A DNA stretch of 64,000 nt from Dryas octopetala (Eukaryota; Streptophyta; Magnoliopsida; Rosales; Rosaceae). A program made the translations under genes and the position numbers. The stretch lies in the NCBI GenBank assembly GCA_963921425.1, contig OY992836.1:17687614-17751613 (forward strand). Reading direction: 5' to 3'. Shown here in pieces: positions 1-10,293 of the stretch. The notes under the pieces were generated by a model. It searched no databases. It worked only from the letters and a program-made list of their open reading frames with translations, and was not told the DNA's origin. Each line of letters begins with the position of its first letter. Positions within the stretch are counted from its first letter, which is position 1.

Positions 1-1
1 A

Positions 2-94
2 GAGGAACATGGTCGCTCTGCAATGTCTTCATCTTCATCTTCCACATCAATAGGAGTTGTGAGGTCTAATGGCAAGCTCACCATCAAAAAATAA
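2..94 (+). CDS. 3' end of an unidentified gene, cut by the window edge
   Basis: An open frame of 30 codons enters from the left edge and ends at TAA (92-94). The visible tail is serine-rich and ends in SNGKLTIKK. The base composition is far more coding-like than the AT-rich sequence that follows, and the next 200 bases look like a plant 3' UTR (T-rich, no open frame). I do not recognise the family. It could also be a chance frame, because only 90 bases are visible. Confidence 0.4.
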   Translation, partial: EEHGRSAMSSSSSSTSIGVVRSNGKLTIKK

Positions 95-1611
95 AATAAA
101 TTTTCGTCAAACGTAAGATTAAGAGGCAGAAAATTCGTCTTTCTGTTGTGTTCATTCTTGGCTTCTCTTTCATTTTATTCTTCTTAAATGAAAGTTCTGT
201 ATTACATAGTTTATAGGAATAGTGGGAATTGCTTGTCTTATAGCAGTGATTTCATGCCTGTATTCTGTTCACTGTTGAATTTCTCCTTCATGGATAATAT
301 TAGATGAAATTTATAAGAGAGGTCATTCTGTTTGTGTCCAATTTTTTTTGCCTCGTCGCACCCAACAAATTTTATAACACCAATTTTACTCTACTTAATT
401 AATTATTTAAAATAAGTTAAGAAAAATATTTTTTTTTCTCTAGATCTTTCCCTTGTCCAAAAATATTCATTAAGATAGAATTTGCTTTTTTAGGCAACAA
501 GATGATCTCATCCAGAACTCAATTTGGTAAGGTCTCAAACCTACCCAAAATCCTCATCAACCATGAAACTAATACAGTAGATTAGAGCATTATGTTTTGT
601 CATACACGTGGCAAGACTTTATACTCAGATTAAAATGTTCGAATTTTCAGGTGAGGATCCATCTACATCCAGCTAGACTCACGTATGCTTTCATATTCGG
701 GGTAGGGACGCATAGATTATCTGTGTTGTCAGGTTTTAGGGGATATGGATATTATATAGCAGAAAAGTAAAGGGTTGGTTGCACAAAGACACAGAAGCCA
801 CATATATAAAGCTACTAATATATACACCGATTCAAACTTCATAATGAGTGCATAGACTCTGACTCTTTGTATCTATTGCTCTTATACTTTTTATACCTTT
901 AATTTTTTGCATTTATTTCTCTCTCTTTGCATTTATTTCTCTCTATAGCTTTGATTCTTTGTATCTATTTCTTATAGATTCTTCATATTTATTTCTCTCA
1001 TTACTTGTATCTCTATAACTTTGATTCTTTGTATATATTTTTCTCATTAGGTGTAGTTTTATTTCTCTTATTATACGTGATAGGTAATTTTTTTTTTTGT
1101 TTCCATACACCACACATCCTAAAATTCTGAATGAAGCCATTCAGTCACCTTCGACAAGGTTAAAGGAATTGCTTTTAACTATAAGATTGCTGAGTTTTAA
1201 GTTTTAACCAAACGCCACAGAGAAAATTGAAACAAAAGTGGAATATATTGGTATTGTAACATATTTATATGATTACATATTAAACTAAGTTCATCTGCGG
1301 CATCTGCCTGACCAAGCTGTGCAAGATCAGTATAGCAGAGAAAGACTTTACAACTTAGGGAATAGACAACCGCACAATGAAGATAAAAAAAAAAGAGGGC
1401 AAAAAAGTAGATGGAAGTATGAACAGCTACAAAAGACTCCATAACTCTTCAGGTTGAGGAGTTCTAGATTCACCTTCAATCTTCTGGTGATCTTCATGCT
1501 CAGATCTTCACACTGTAGAAGCAACAACCCCCAAAACACATTACATTTACCTTATATCACTAAACAGTAACACAATCATATTGAAGAGAATATGAAATAT
1601 ACCTGCGAAAA
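95..1611. other. Intergenic region and probable HSFA9 3' UTR
   Basis: No gene is supported here. Positions 95-310 probably hold the 3' UTR of the left-edge gene. From about 840 to 1080 there is a loose T-rich repeat built on a 'CTTTGTATCTATTTCT' theme. The part nearest 1611, roughly from 1200 on, probably contains the 3' UTR of the minus-strand HSFA9 gene. Confidence 0.4.
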
Positions 1612-3262
1612 TCAAGGCATTGACCCAATACAACCAGCTTGCTCAACCAGGCAATTACTTACATATCCACTCCAATCACGTGGCTTGGCAATCAAATCCT
1701 CCAATTCTTGGTATAAGTTGGAGTCATTTACTGCAAATTCTTCATCAAAAATTGAATTTTCTCCCAATAATTTCTCAGACATGTTATGATAAACAGAGGG
1801 CATAGCTTCTGTGCTTGTTTCAGTTTGGTGCCTCTGGTTTTGAACTGAATTGCATGATTTATCAACCATGGGAGCTGACAATGGGGTTTCTTTCTTTTGG
1901 GTAGCCATTGCCTTTGGCAATTGCTCAGCAAGGACAGGAGGCACCAGTTGTTCCTGAAGTTGGTTTCCACTATTAACACTGTGGCTTCTATTGATCTCCT
2001 CAGTGAAACTTCCAAGGCCTTGGGCTGAAAGTAATCTTCTTCTCTTACCTAGATCACCCCCATCCAGCTCTCTCTTTAACACTCTCTTTTGCATCAGCTG
2101 CTGAACAAAGGTGGGATTTTTGGCTATCTTGATGAGGAAAAAGAGCATCGTTTGTTGCTTACACTCCGAATTTCGAATCCGTTCTTCAACAGTAGTCAGT
2201 TGATGTTGTGAGTTCTTTCGTTGTTGCCTCAGATTCATGATTTCCAGTTTCAACAAATCCTGGTCCTTCTTTAGAGTTTCAAGTTCGTCTTCTTTGGTTG
2301 AATCAGCAGAGACCATGGTTCCTTGTGGTTGTTTGTTGTATCTGCTTCTTCTCTTGATGTTCTTCAGCAAGTGCTTCTTCCCTCCTTGAAACCCTTCATT
2401 TGCAAACTCCCACCTATCCGGATCAACCTTCTTAAATCCCTGAATACATAATAAGAACCAAGAAACAAAGATTAGGAAAAGAACCACAGAAGAGAAACTG
2501 AAGGACAACTTAAAGCAGAAAAGGTTTACACTTTACAGAACTAATTAGAACCAAAATCAAATTAATATAATTTGCAAAGAATACCACCTAAACGAACATT
2601 AAAATCAGAAAAATAGAACTGAATTCAATATATTTACTTTTTTTCCATATGTTTGTAAAAGCCAAGCGAAAAATTTATGAAAGTGATGGAATAATCACAT
2701 AAGTGTTAAGTTGGCGGATGAAGCTTGAGAAATTGCTATGCTTGAAATATTTGGGCAAGAGAGTCTTAGAGAACTCGTGGGAGTCCCAAACAATGAAGCT
2801 TTCACGAGATTCGCTCCAAGATACAATCGGGTCGGTATCTGTGTCATCCACCATTTGGAAGGTCTTTTTCAAGAAGGGTGGTGGCCCAGACTCGAGCAAA
2901 CACTCCATGGGTTTGGGCACCACCATGGATGAAGATGAAGAGTAGTCTCTGCCGTATTCAACATCATCCCCAAAAACCTCTATGCTTTCTTCTTTGAAAT
3001 GGACCACTTTACTGGGGGCCTCCTCCTCTGGTTTTGCTAAATCCAAGACCTTGTTTGAGAGTGAAGCGGTGGATGAAGACGAAGAAGATGACCTGTCACA
3101 ACCACCACCTTTGCAAGTCACTGCCTTTTGCTCTTTTTTGACTGACACTGCTTCTTGTACAGCGTTGTTGGGTTTTGAAAACTGGGTTTTGGGTGAAAAT
3201 GGTAAGCAAGACCCACCACCACCGCCCCCACCACCACAAGCACCACCGTCAGCAACCACCAT
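1612..3262 (-). CDS. HSFA9: Heat stress transcription factor, class A9 (HSFA9-like)
   Basis: Two exons (3262-2699 and 2439-1612) are joined by a 259-bp GT-AG intron at the position conserved in plant HSFs, directly after RQLNTY in the DNA-binding domain. The product is 463 aa. The winged-helix domain spans about 127-220 ([15 protein letters not shown] to [12 protein letters not shown]). The HR-A/B coiled coil for trimerisation is at about 239-305, followed by a basic nuclear signal around KRRR. A tryptophan-bearing acidic patch ([11 protein letters not shown]) and a hydrophobic export-like tail (LVEQAGCI) lie at the C-terminus. [17 protein letters not shown] and [10 protein letters not shown] fit A9 better than A2, as I recall those families; A2 is the alternative. 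The N-terminal 125 residues are Gly- and Ser-rich and poorly conserved. HSFA9 proteins act in the nucleus of maturing seeds under ABI3 and ABA control (family knowledge). Confidence 0.87.
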
Positions 3263-3523
3263 TTTCTTTGTATTTGAAAAACAGGGTTTCAGAATTTGCC
3301 AAGTAAGTTAACAGAAGAGTCTGGCTGTTTGTGAAAATGGCAGAGTTTTATACATACAAATATACAATACAGAAGGTGGCAGAGTTTTATGTTTTTATTT
3401 GGGTTTTTTGGCCTCTTCACTCTTTGTTTACTGAGACTCTGGGACTGAGAGGGACAATGGGTATGACTGTATGAGCGTGTGTGGACAATTCAAGGAGTTG
3501 TAGGAGGTCGCCACGTTTCTGTA

Positions 3524-3536
3524 TTCTTGAAGCTTT
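3524..3536 (-). promoter_or_regulatory. Heat shock element-like site upstream of HSFA9
   Basis: TTCTTGAAGCTTT has the alternating TTC/GAA/TTC-like pattern of a heat shock element, with one mismatch in the third block. It lies about 260 bases upstream of the HSFA9 start codon. This suggests control by HSFs, but a single imperfect site is weak evidence. Confidence 0.35.
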
Positions 3537-3758
3537 TGCCATTTGGGGTTACCATATTTGACCCCATTACTTTGTCCCCACCTAATTCGAGTCCCTAAAC
3601 TTACTAGAAACTTCCAAATGGCCCCAATTTTTTATTTTCTTATTCAGCAAAGGACTCCCAATTTAAAATTCTCTCACTCAGTTACTGTTAGCACCCAATC
3701 CAGCTCCCCTTGATTTTATAAGCTTGCTCTAAATTCCTGGAAGACGTTCTCCTGTGTG

Positions 3759-3767
3759 ACACGTGGC
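3759..3767. promoter_or_regulatory. G-box / ABRE (ACACGTGGC) upstream of HSFA9
   Basis: ACACGTGGC is a full match to the abscisic-acid response element with a CACGTG core. It sits about 500 bases upstream of the HSFA9 start. It fits the known ABA/ABI3 regulation of this class. No RY motif (CATGCATG) was seen in the same stretch. Confidence 0.45.
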
Positions 3768-5213
3768 CGAGGAACATGGTGATGTTGTGAGGACTCGCAG
3801 ACAGTATATTTGTCCTCTTCCTCCGCACGGGAAATTATGCTTTTGCCTCTTAGGAAATTATCTGAAAAAAATTTTATCACTGTTATGCTCGTGACAGTTT
3901 AAACGGTCAGGATCATGCGGTTTCTATAACGGCCACCATCTTGTCGGTCCCTCATCTGCTGCATGTACGCCAACTGGTTTCATCAGGCGCATCATATGGC
4001 TCGGTGGGCTGTCTTTATTCGAAGAGCAAAGAGCTTACTAATATCACCTATCAACTAGCTTCAATTTGTGTTAGACTGTTAGGGGATAAATTATATTATA
4101 AATTTCTAATCACTAATTTACTAATTTAGTAGACGTACAAGTAAAAAAAAAAAAAAAAAATATTTTTAAACAAGCCCAACACAAGTTTTCTTTAATTAAA
4201 TAAGCCAAAAGTTTAATTATGAAAGTTTATAAACTAAAGGAGTTGAGAAAAGCTTGAGGGAACGGTCATCCTAGATTCCTAGGCCCTGTGGATTATATTT
4301 TTATGATATAAAAATAATAAACATACATGTGTTATAATATAAATGAATTAATAGTATTAAATCACAATGTTACAATTACACTGAAAAATTACTCATCATA
4401 AGGTGTAATTATTAAAAAAAACTTTTCTAATATAGATGTATAAACCTAATGTACTATCTTTCTTAAGTGATGAAAAAGATAGATATAATGAATGAGTGTA
4501 TACATTTATTATATGAAAGTTTATTTTTGTTATTGGTGATTTTAAAAAGCTGAACTAATCCATGTTAACATAATTATGGACGAAAATGATAAAAAGCTCC
4601 TCCACAAGAATTTCATTAACAAAATAGGTCGAGGAACTTAGCAACTATTAAACCCTCCAATTACGAATAGAGTAGTAAATTAGAAGGACCTTATGATAAG
4701 TAATTTTATTCTTGTCATATTTTCAGTGGAACAACTTTTCACGTTCTAGTTTACCGGTGGAGAAGGACGATAGTTGAACTGTAATCATGAGTGTTGAGAA
4801 AGAAAAAAAGAAGGGAGAAAGTTGAGCATTGTCATTCGTGTTAAGGTAAGTGCTTTGTCACCAGAGCTATGAGTTCTCACGAACCACTACTAACTATCAA
4901 AACATACACGCAAACCATCAAAACGACAAATTTTTGTTAATAGGCTTTCTATAATTCAATACATACCATATTTATGAGTAACTAAGATCATGTATAATCT
5001 AGATCTTTATCACATGTGGTAATGCAACAATAATTTTGTTTCCTTTTGTTTTCCCAAATGATATTTATTATATAAGAATGAGAAATTCTTGTATGTAATG
5101 TTGTACACAAAATTGGTAACGGACTAACATGACTAATATGCAAAATATTAAATGTAAGAAAGATGTTGTATACAACGATCATATACAAGATTCTTTTATT
5201 GAAGGAAGAGAAG
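3768..5213. other. Intergenic, AT-rich
   Basis: No open frame with gene-like features on either strand. There is a run of about 18 A at 4143-4160 and otherwise simple AT-rich sequence. The stretch just before it, 3263-3767, is the probable 5' UTR and promoter of HSFA9. Confidence 0.4.
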
Positions 5214-5428
5214 AAACTTACATATAATGAACGCGCAACACAGATTATATAAATTTTTGCGCGAACAAACTTATATATAACATGCGCACATAATAGATTA
5301 TCAAAATTTTTCGCGCGAACAAACTTACATAAGATAGGTGCGCATAACAAATTATCAAAAATTTTCGCGCGAACAAACTTACTTATAATGGACGCGCATA
5401 ACGAATTATCAAAATTTTTCGCGCGAAT
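5214..5428. repeat. Minisatellite, four 53-54 bp units with GCGCG motifs
   Basis: Four consecutive units start at 5214, 5267, 5321 and 5375. Each runs from AAACTTA through an ACGCGC/GTGCGC patch to TTTTCGCGCGAA. The CpG-rich blocks stand out sharply in AT-rich surroundings. The repeat reads through as an open frame on the minus strand, which I treat as an artefact of a unit length divisible by three. The flanks (5429-5979) hold no gene other than the NAP1 promoter and leader. Confidence 0.8.
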
Positions 5429-5979
5429 TAAACTCTCCATGTTCGTGTATGGGTAAATAATTTATAACTGCATCACTAATTCTATTACAATTTTTAAAAC
5501 TCATATCTGGCTAATGAATATTTCCTCCCCTCCTACATTCAATTCTCATGTCTCGCACCATAACTCCTTAAATCTACACCTGTCTAATTCCAACAAACTC
5601 ATGAAACTCTCCAACGCTCCCAAATCTGTGACATGACTGTCACTCAATCTCATTGCCAGTTAGACATTCTGGTACAAATCATTGACGTGACATTGGGCCT
5701 TACTATGGAGTATGGACCACGAAGCTCAGCCCAATGGAAAAAAAAAAAAAATTGGCAGCAGCAGTACCGCTAGTAACCATCCATAATAAAATGAGACCAG
5801 GTGTTAGGTTTTAAAAAGGGCAGAAAGGATTTAACGGAGGCCACGTTTTGAAACCTCTCTCTCTTTACCCATTTCCTCCTTCACACCGCGCTTCTAGGGT
5901 TTTAGCTTTGCCGCTTTCTTCTTCTTATTCTTCCTCCTCCTCCTCCTCCTCATCTCTCCCTCTCTTTCTGCAAATCAGA

Positions 5980-6028
5980 ATGAGCAACGACAAGGACAGC
6001 ATCAACATGTCCGATCTCACTTCTGGTG

Positions 6029-6063
<35 letters not shown>

Positions 6064-9018
6064 CTTTCTACGTGTTTGTGATGGTTTTAATCTGGTGTGG
6101 TTATCTTACACTGCTTTTGATTTTTGTGTCTACAGCTCTGAACGAAGAGGATCGAGCTGGTCTCGTTAATGCTCTCAAGGTCAGTAACCTTATCCACAGT
6201 AACCATTCAACTGTAGTTTCACCTTTTTTTTTTTCTTGGAAACCAAACAGTACTCTATTTGTTCTGTTAATTATCTTTTGAAAGTTGAAATTACTTTATT
6301 TTATTTATTTATTTTGTATCGATGATTAGTTTTTCAGTTTTATTATTTATTTTTTGCGGTTAAGTGTTTGTTTGGCTGATAGAGATGGTTTCTTTTTTTT
6401 TTTTTTTGTGTGGTGTCTGTGCAGAATAAGATACAGAGTTTAGCTGGGCAGCACTCCGACATCCTCGAGAGCCTATCGCCGAACGTCAGAAAGCGGGTTG
6501 ATGTTCTTAGAGAGATCCAGGTATGATTCTCTCTTTTGCTCTGAAGCTTGTAGTTGTAGTGCCTTGCTTTACTGGATTACTCAGAGTTTTGATGTGTTTT
6601 GATACTGTAGTATTATCAACTTTGTTTCATTGATTGACTATTAACTTACATTTTTACATCAGTATGAGTCTATTTGTTTAAGATTGAAAAAGCGCATATG
6701 GTATTTCAGAATGTGAAGTAAATTGAGGTTTTTTTAACTTGCAGACCCAACATGATGAATTGGAGGCCAAGTTTTTCGAGGAGAGAGCAGCACTTGAAGC
6801 CAAGTATCAGAAATTGTATCAACCTCTGTACACCAAGGTATCCTGCTGGTCTACATACTTCACTGAGCATATGTATATACATAATATTTTAAATATATAT
6901 GTGTACTTTACATATCAGTATATATTCATGCTCTTTATCATAGCTATTGAATTTTGGATTCTGTAAACCAACTTGATACGTTTATAGCACTAGCACATAA
7001 GACTAAGTTGTTTAGTAGCTTGCCTCTACTCTACCCAATTGAGGTATCAGTGGCTCCCCTGGCCTGTGTCAGTGTCACTGACAGCGTGTCTTTGACTGCA
7101 TTATAGATGCTGGTTTCTGGCTGATCTATGAAATTTTTAGAATGATTAGCTTATGGTCATTTCTTTGCCTTTCTTTGGTTTTTTAAAAGAAATTGTGATG
7201 GTCCCTTCGCAGCGATTCGATATTGTAAATGGTGTTGTTGAAGCTGAGGGAGTTACTACTGAAGCAGCAACGAATCAAGAGGATAAAGCTGCTGAAGGTA
7301 CACTCTTTATAATTATGCAGGCCTTTATTTTTTTATTATATATTTCAGGGCAACTATTAGTTTCTCATTTCTGCTTTTGTATTTTTGCAGAGAAAGGAGT
7401 GCCTGATTTCTGGCTCAATGCAATGAAAAACAATGAAGTGCTAGCTGAGGAGGTAACCAGTTTTGCATAATGTTTCTCATGCTTGATGTTTAGATAGTTG
7501 TATGTCAAATTAACTGTTTCCTCTTATTTGTTTGAAACAGATTTCAGAGCGTGATGAAGGAGCTCTTAAATATCTTAGAGACATCAAGTGGTTTAGGATA
7601 GATAACCCTAAGGGGTTCAAACTTGAGTTCTACTTTGACACCAATCCCTATTTCAAAAACTCTGTCTTGACGAAGACATATCACATGATTGACGAAGATG
7701 AACCCATTCTAGAGAAAGCAATAGGGTAAGTTTGGTTCCTATCTTGCCTTTATGTTAAACAGTTTAGTTTCTTATTCTTCTGTTACCAAGAAGGCCTCCT
7801 TTATGTTAAACAGTTTCGTTCTTATTCTTCTGTTACCAAGAAGGCCTCCTTTATGTTAAACATTTTAGTTCTTATTCTTCTGTTACCAAGAAGGCCTTCT
7901 TATGTTAAACAGTTTAGTTTCTTATTCTTCTGTTACCAAGAAGGTCTGTGTATGGTTGGTCGAACTTACTTTGACTATACTTTGGCTGTCATCTGTTACT
8001 CTGTAGGACTGAGATTGAATGGTATCCTGCAAAATGCTTGACACAGAAGCTCCTTAAGAAGAAGCCTAAGAAGGGATCTAAGAATGCTAAGCCAATCACT
8101 AGAACTGAAAATTGTGAAAGTTTCTTCAACTTTTTTAGTCCACCTCAAGTCCCCGAGGATGATGAAGATATTGATGAAGATGCTGTAAGAAAGTCTTCTT
8201 TACGTTTTTTTTAAAGATGTTTGATTGTCTGTAGTCTGTCTTAATTATTCTTCTTTCTCAACAGGCTGAGGAACTCCAGAACCAGATGGAACAAGATTAT
8301 GACATTGGGTGAGTTCTACCTATAGACAGATTTCTGAATTGTTATTATGATGATGCTTCCTTCTAGTTTGTTTGAAGTCTCCTACTGATGTGGTGTTCTT
8401 TTAATTTTCTGAATTTTGCTTTTGCTGGATACTTGGGAATTTCATAATTGAGTACTCTGTTTACTTGTTTCTTCTGTTATTGGCATTATTTTTCTAGGTC
8501 AACCATCCGAGACAAGATCATCCCCCATGCTGTTTCATGGTTTACTGGTGAGGCTATCCAGGGAGATGATTTTGGGGACTTGGAAGATGATGAAGACGAT
8601 GACATTGAACAGGATGATGATGAAGAGGACGATGAGGATGAAGAAGAAGAGGAGGATGATGATGACGACGATGAAGATGAAGATGAAGGCAAAACCAAAA
8701 AGAAGGTACAGTAGTTTTAAAATTTGGATTAGCTATCTCCACTTGCATTTTCTTCTTCTTTTTTTTTTCAATTATTTTAAGCTTGAAATGTTGCTTATTA
8801 TTATTTCTTGCAATGTTGGACTGCTTCTGCAGGTATCATCTGGTCATAAGGTATAGTACTTGGTCAGTTCCTTGTGTTATCTATAATCTTCTTGTTTCAT
8901 TGTATCTAAAATGTATGCATGTCCTGATCACTTGCGTTATGTAATGCAGAAGAGTGGAAGAGCACAACTTGGAGACAGTCAACAGGGCGAGCGGCCCCCA
9001 GAATGCAAACAGCAGTAG
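5980..9018 (+). CDS. NAP1: Nucleosome assembly protein 1 (NAP1), histone chaperone with a prenylation motif
   Basis: Twelve exons: 5980-6028, 6136-6179, 6425-6520, 6745-6837, 7213-7297, 7391-7452, 7541-7725, 8007-8184, 8265-8308, 8498-8705, 8833-8850, 8950-9018. They encode 376 aa, the usual size. An N-terminal coiled-coil helix (about 20-90, with [18 protein letters not shown]) leads into the NAP fold (to about 300, with [12 protein letters not shown] and FFNFFSPP). A basic KKKPKKGSK patch lies inside the fold. An almost unbroken Asp/Glu tail (about 300-345) follows, and the protein ends in CKQQ, the CaaX box reported for Arabidopsis NAP1;1. The protein shuttles H2A-H2B, assembles nucleosomes, and acts in cytoplasm and nucleus. 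I chose the ATG at 5980 because it gives the conserved MSNDKD start; the in-frame ATG at 5848 adds only low-complexity sequence. Which NAP1 paralogue it is remains open (1;2 or 1;3 by gene order). Confidence 0.95.
7750..7946. repeat. Tandem repeat, four 50-bp units in a NAP1 intron
   Basis: Four near-identical units of about 50 bp, built on 'TTATGTTAAACAGTTTAG' and ending in TGTTACCAAGAAGGCC, lie in the seventh intron, between the exons ending at 7725 and starting at 8007. The copies differ at only a few bases, so the expansion is recent. Array length probably varies between individuals. Confidence 0.9.
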
Positions 9019-10293
9019 AAGAATATGATTGTTGCAGAAATATGTGATTGAGTAGCTGGGAGTTCTCATTGGACCTTCAGTCTTTTGGATAGAAAAGGGT
9101 TGTTGGGCAGTTTTGTATGATGCTTCATCACTTCAATATATTTTTTTTGTTTCACCTTATGTTATATGATGAGAGATAGTTGGGAGTTCTTTTCCTTGAA
9201 ATTTTTCTTTTTATTTTTCCATTTTGGTTTAGAGGGAATGTGATCAAGATGGTTTGGGATGCGTTGTGATTTGTTGAAAACCAGATGCTGGAATTTGATG
9301 GGACAATGTTTTTAGTAATTTATTAATCATATGTGTATTTTTTGGTCCTTGTGTATCTTACCATGAATTTATCCTTATCCCTTGTGTTGGTAAATTAATA
9401 GACGTTGATCAGCAGATTGTTTGGTTATGATTGTCGTGGTGACTCAAAAAGAGTTTTAGTTGATGTGTGAAGTTGTCATTGAAAAGGTGGAGACAAGGGA
9501 GAGGAAATGACAGTTAAGGGATTGGATGGAGGGAGTAAGAATAAATGGGTCACGCTTTGGTGTCTAATTAAACGGCACTATTCTGTTTCCCATGAAAACG
9601 AAAAATAAACTTTTATCATTAAGCACATTTAATGCAATCTTTTTATCACCTACTAATAACCTAATTGGTGGAAAATGTTGAAGTTTTCTTGGTATGTAAT
9701 ATACGAATATATTTTTAGTACTTAAGTTCAAATGGATCCATTTGTAATTGATATGTAATCAAATCAAAAAAATATTATAGGGGACAAGTAAGTATACATA
9801 AAATGATTTTTTAAATAAAAAAATAAAAAATTAAACTTAAAATTATTTTAGGTTGTAAGTTGTAACAGTTTCAATTTCTCTATTTTCACTCTTTTTAAAA
9901 ATATTAAAAATATTATGAAACATTTCTAATAAATGAAAATTAGAGTGAGATTTTAAGAAGCCCACTATAATTTATTGGGTCGTGACCTTTTTATTCCCAG
10001 CCCTATTAGAAAATAGAAAGTCCATTACATACTTGTAACAGACCCAGCCCATACATACACACAGTCAGGTCTCCCTCCACTCTCTCCGCTCTCTGCGATA
10101 CTCGCGCTTTCAAAAAGGAGGGAAATCAAAACCCCAAAACCCTAAAAACCCCAACACACTCTCTCTTTGCCATGGCATATATATGCATTGCCTGACCCAT
10201 TTTTTGATTGATTTTTACTTTGCTGAGCTATTCTCTAGTGTGATTCTGGAGAAGCTGGGGTGCGGAGGTTTCGAAGCTTGGAGGTTGTTACCT
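9019..10293. other. Intergenic region between NAP1 and RecA genes
   Basis: The first 300 bases or so are the likely NAP1 3' UTR. The middle (9600-9970) is AT-rich with nothing recognisable. The last 230 bases, CT-rich with an 'AAAACCCTAAAAACCCC' stretch, look like the leader of the RecA gene. Confidence 0.4.

Noticed and set aside
4988-5440. 150-codon frame on the minus strand with repeated RAKxFDNLLCA
   Set aside because: Produced by the 54-bp minisatellite, whose unit is divisible by three; no gene signals.
8486-8698. Poly-serine open frame on the minus strand
   Set aside because: It is the antisense of the NAP1 acidic (Asp/Glu) tail.
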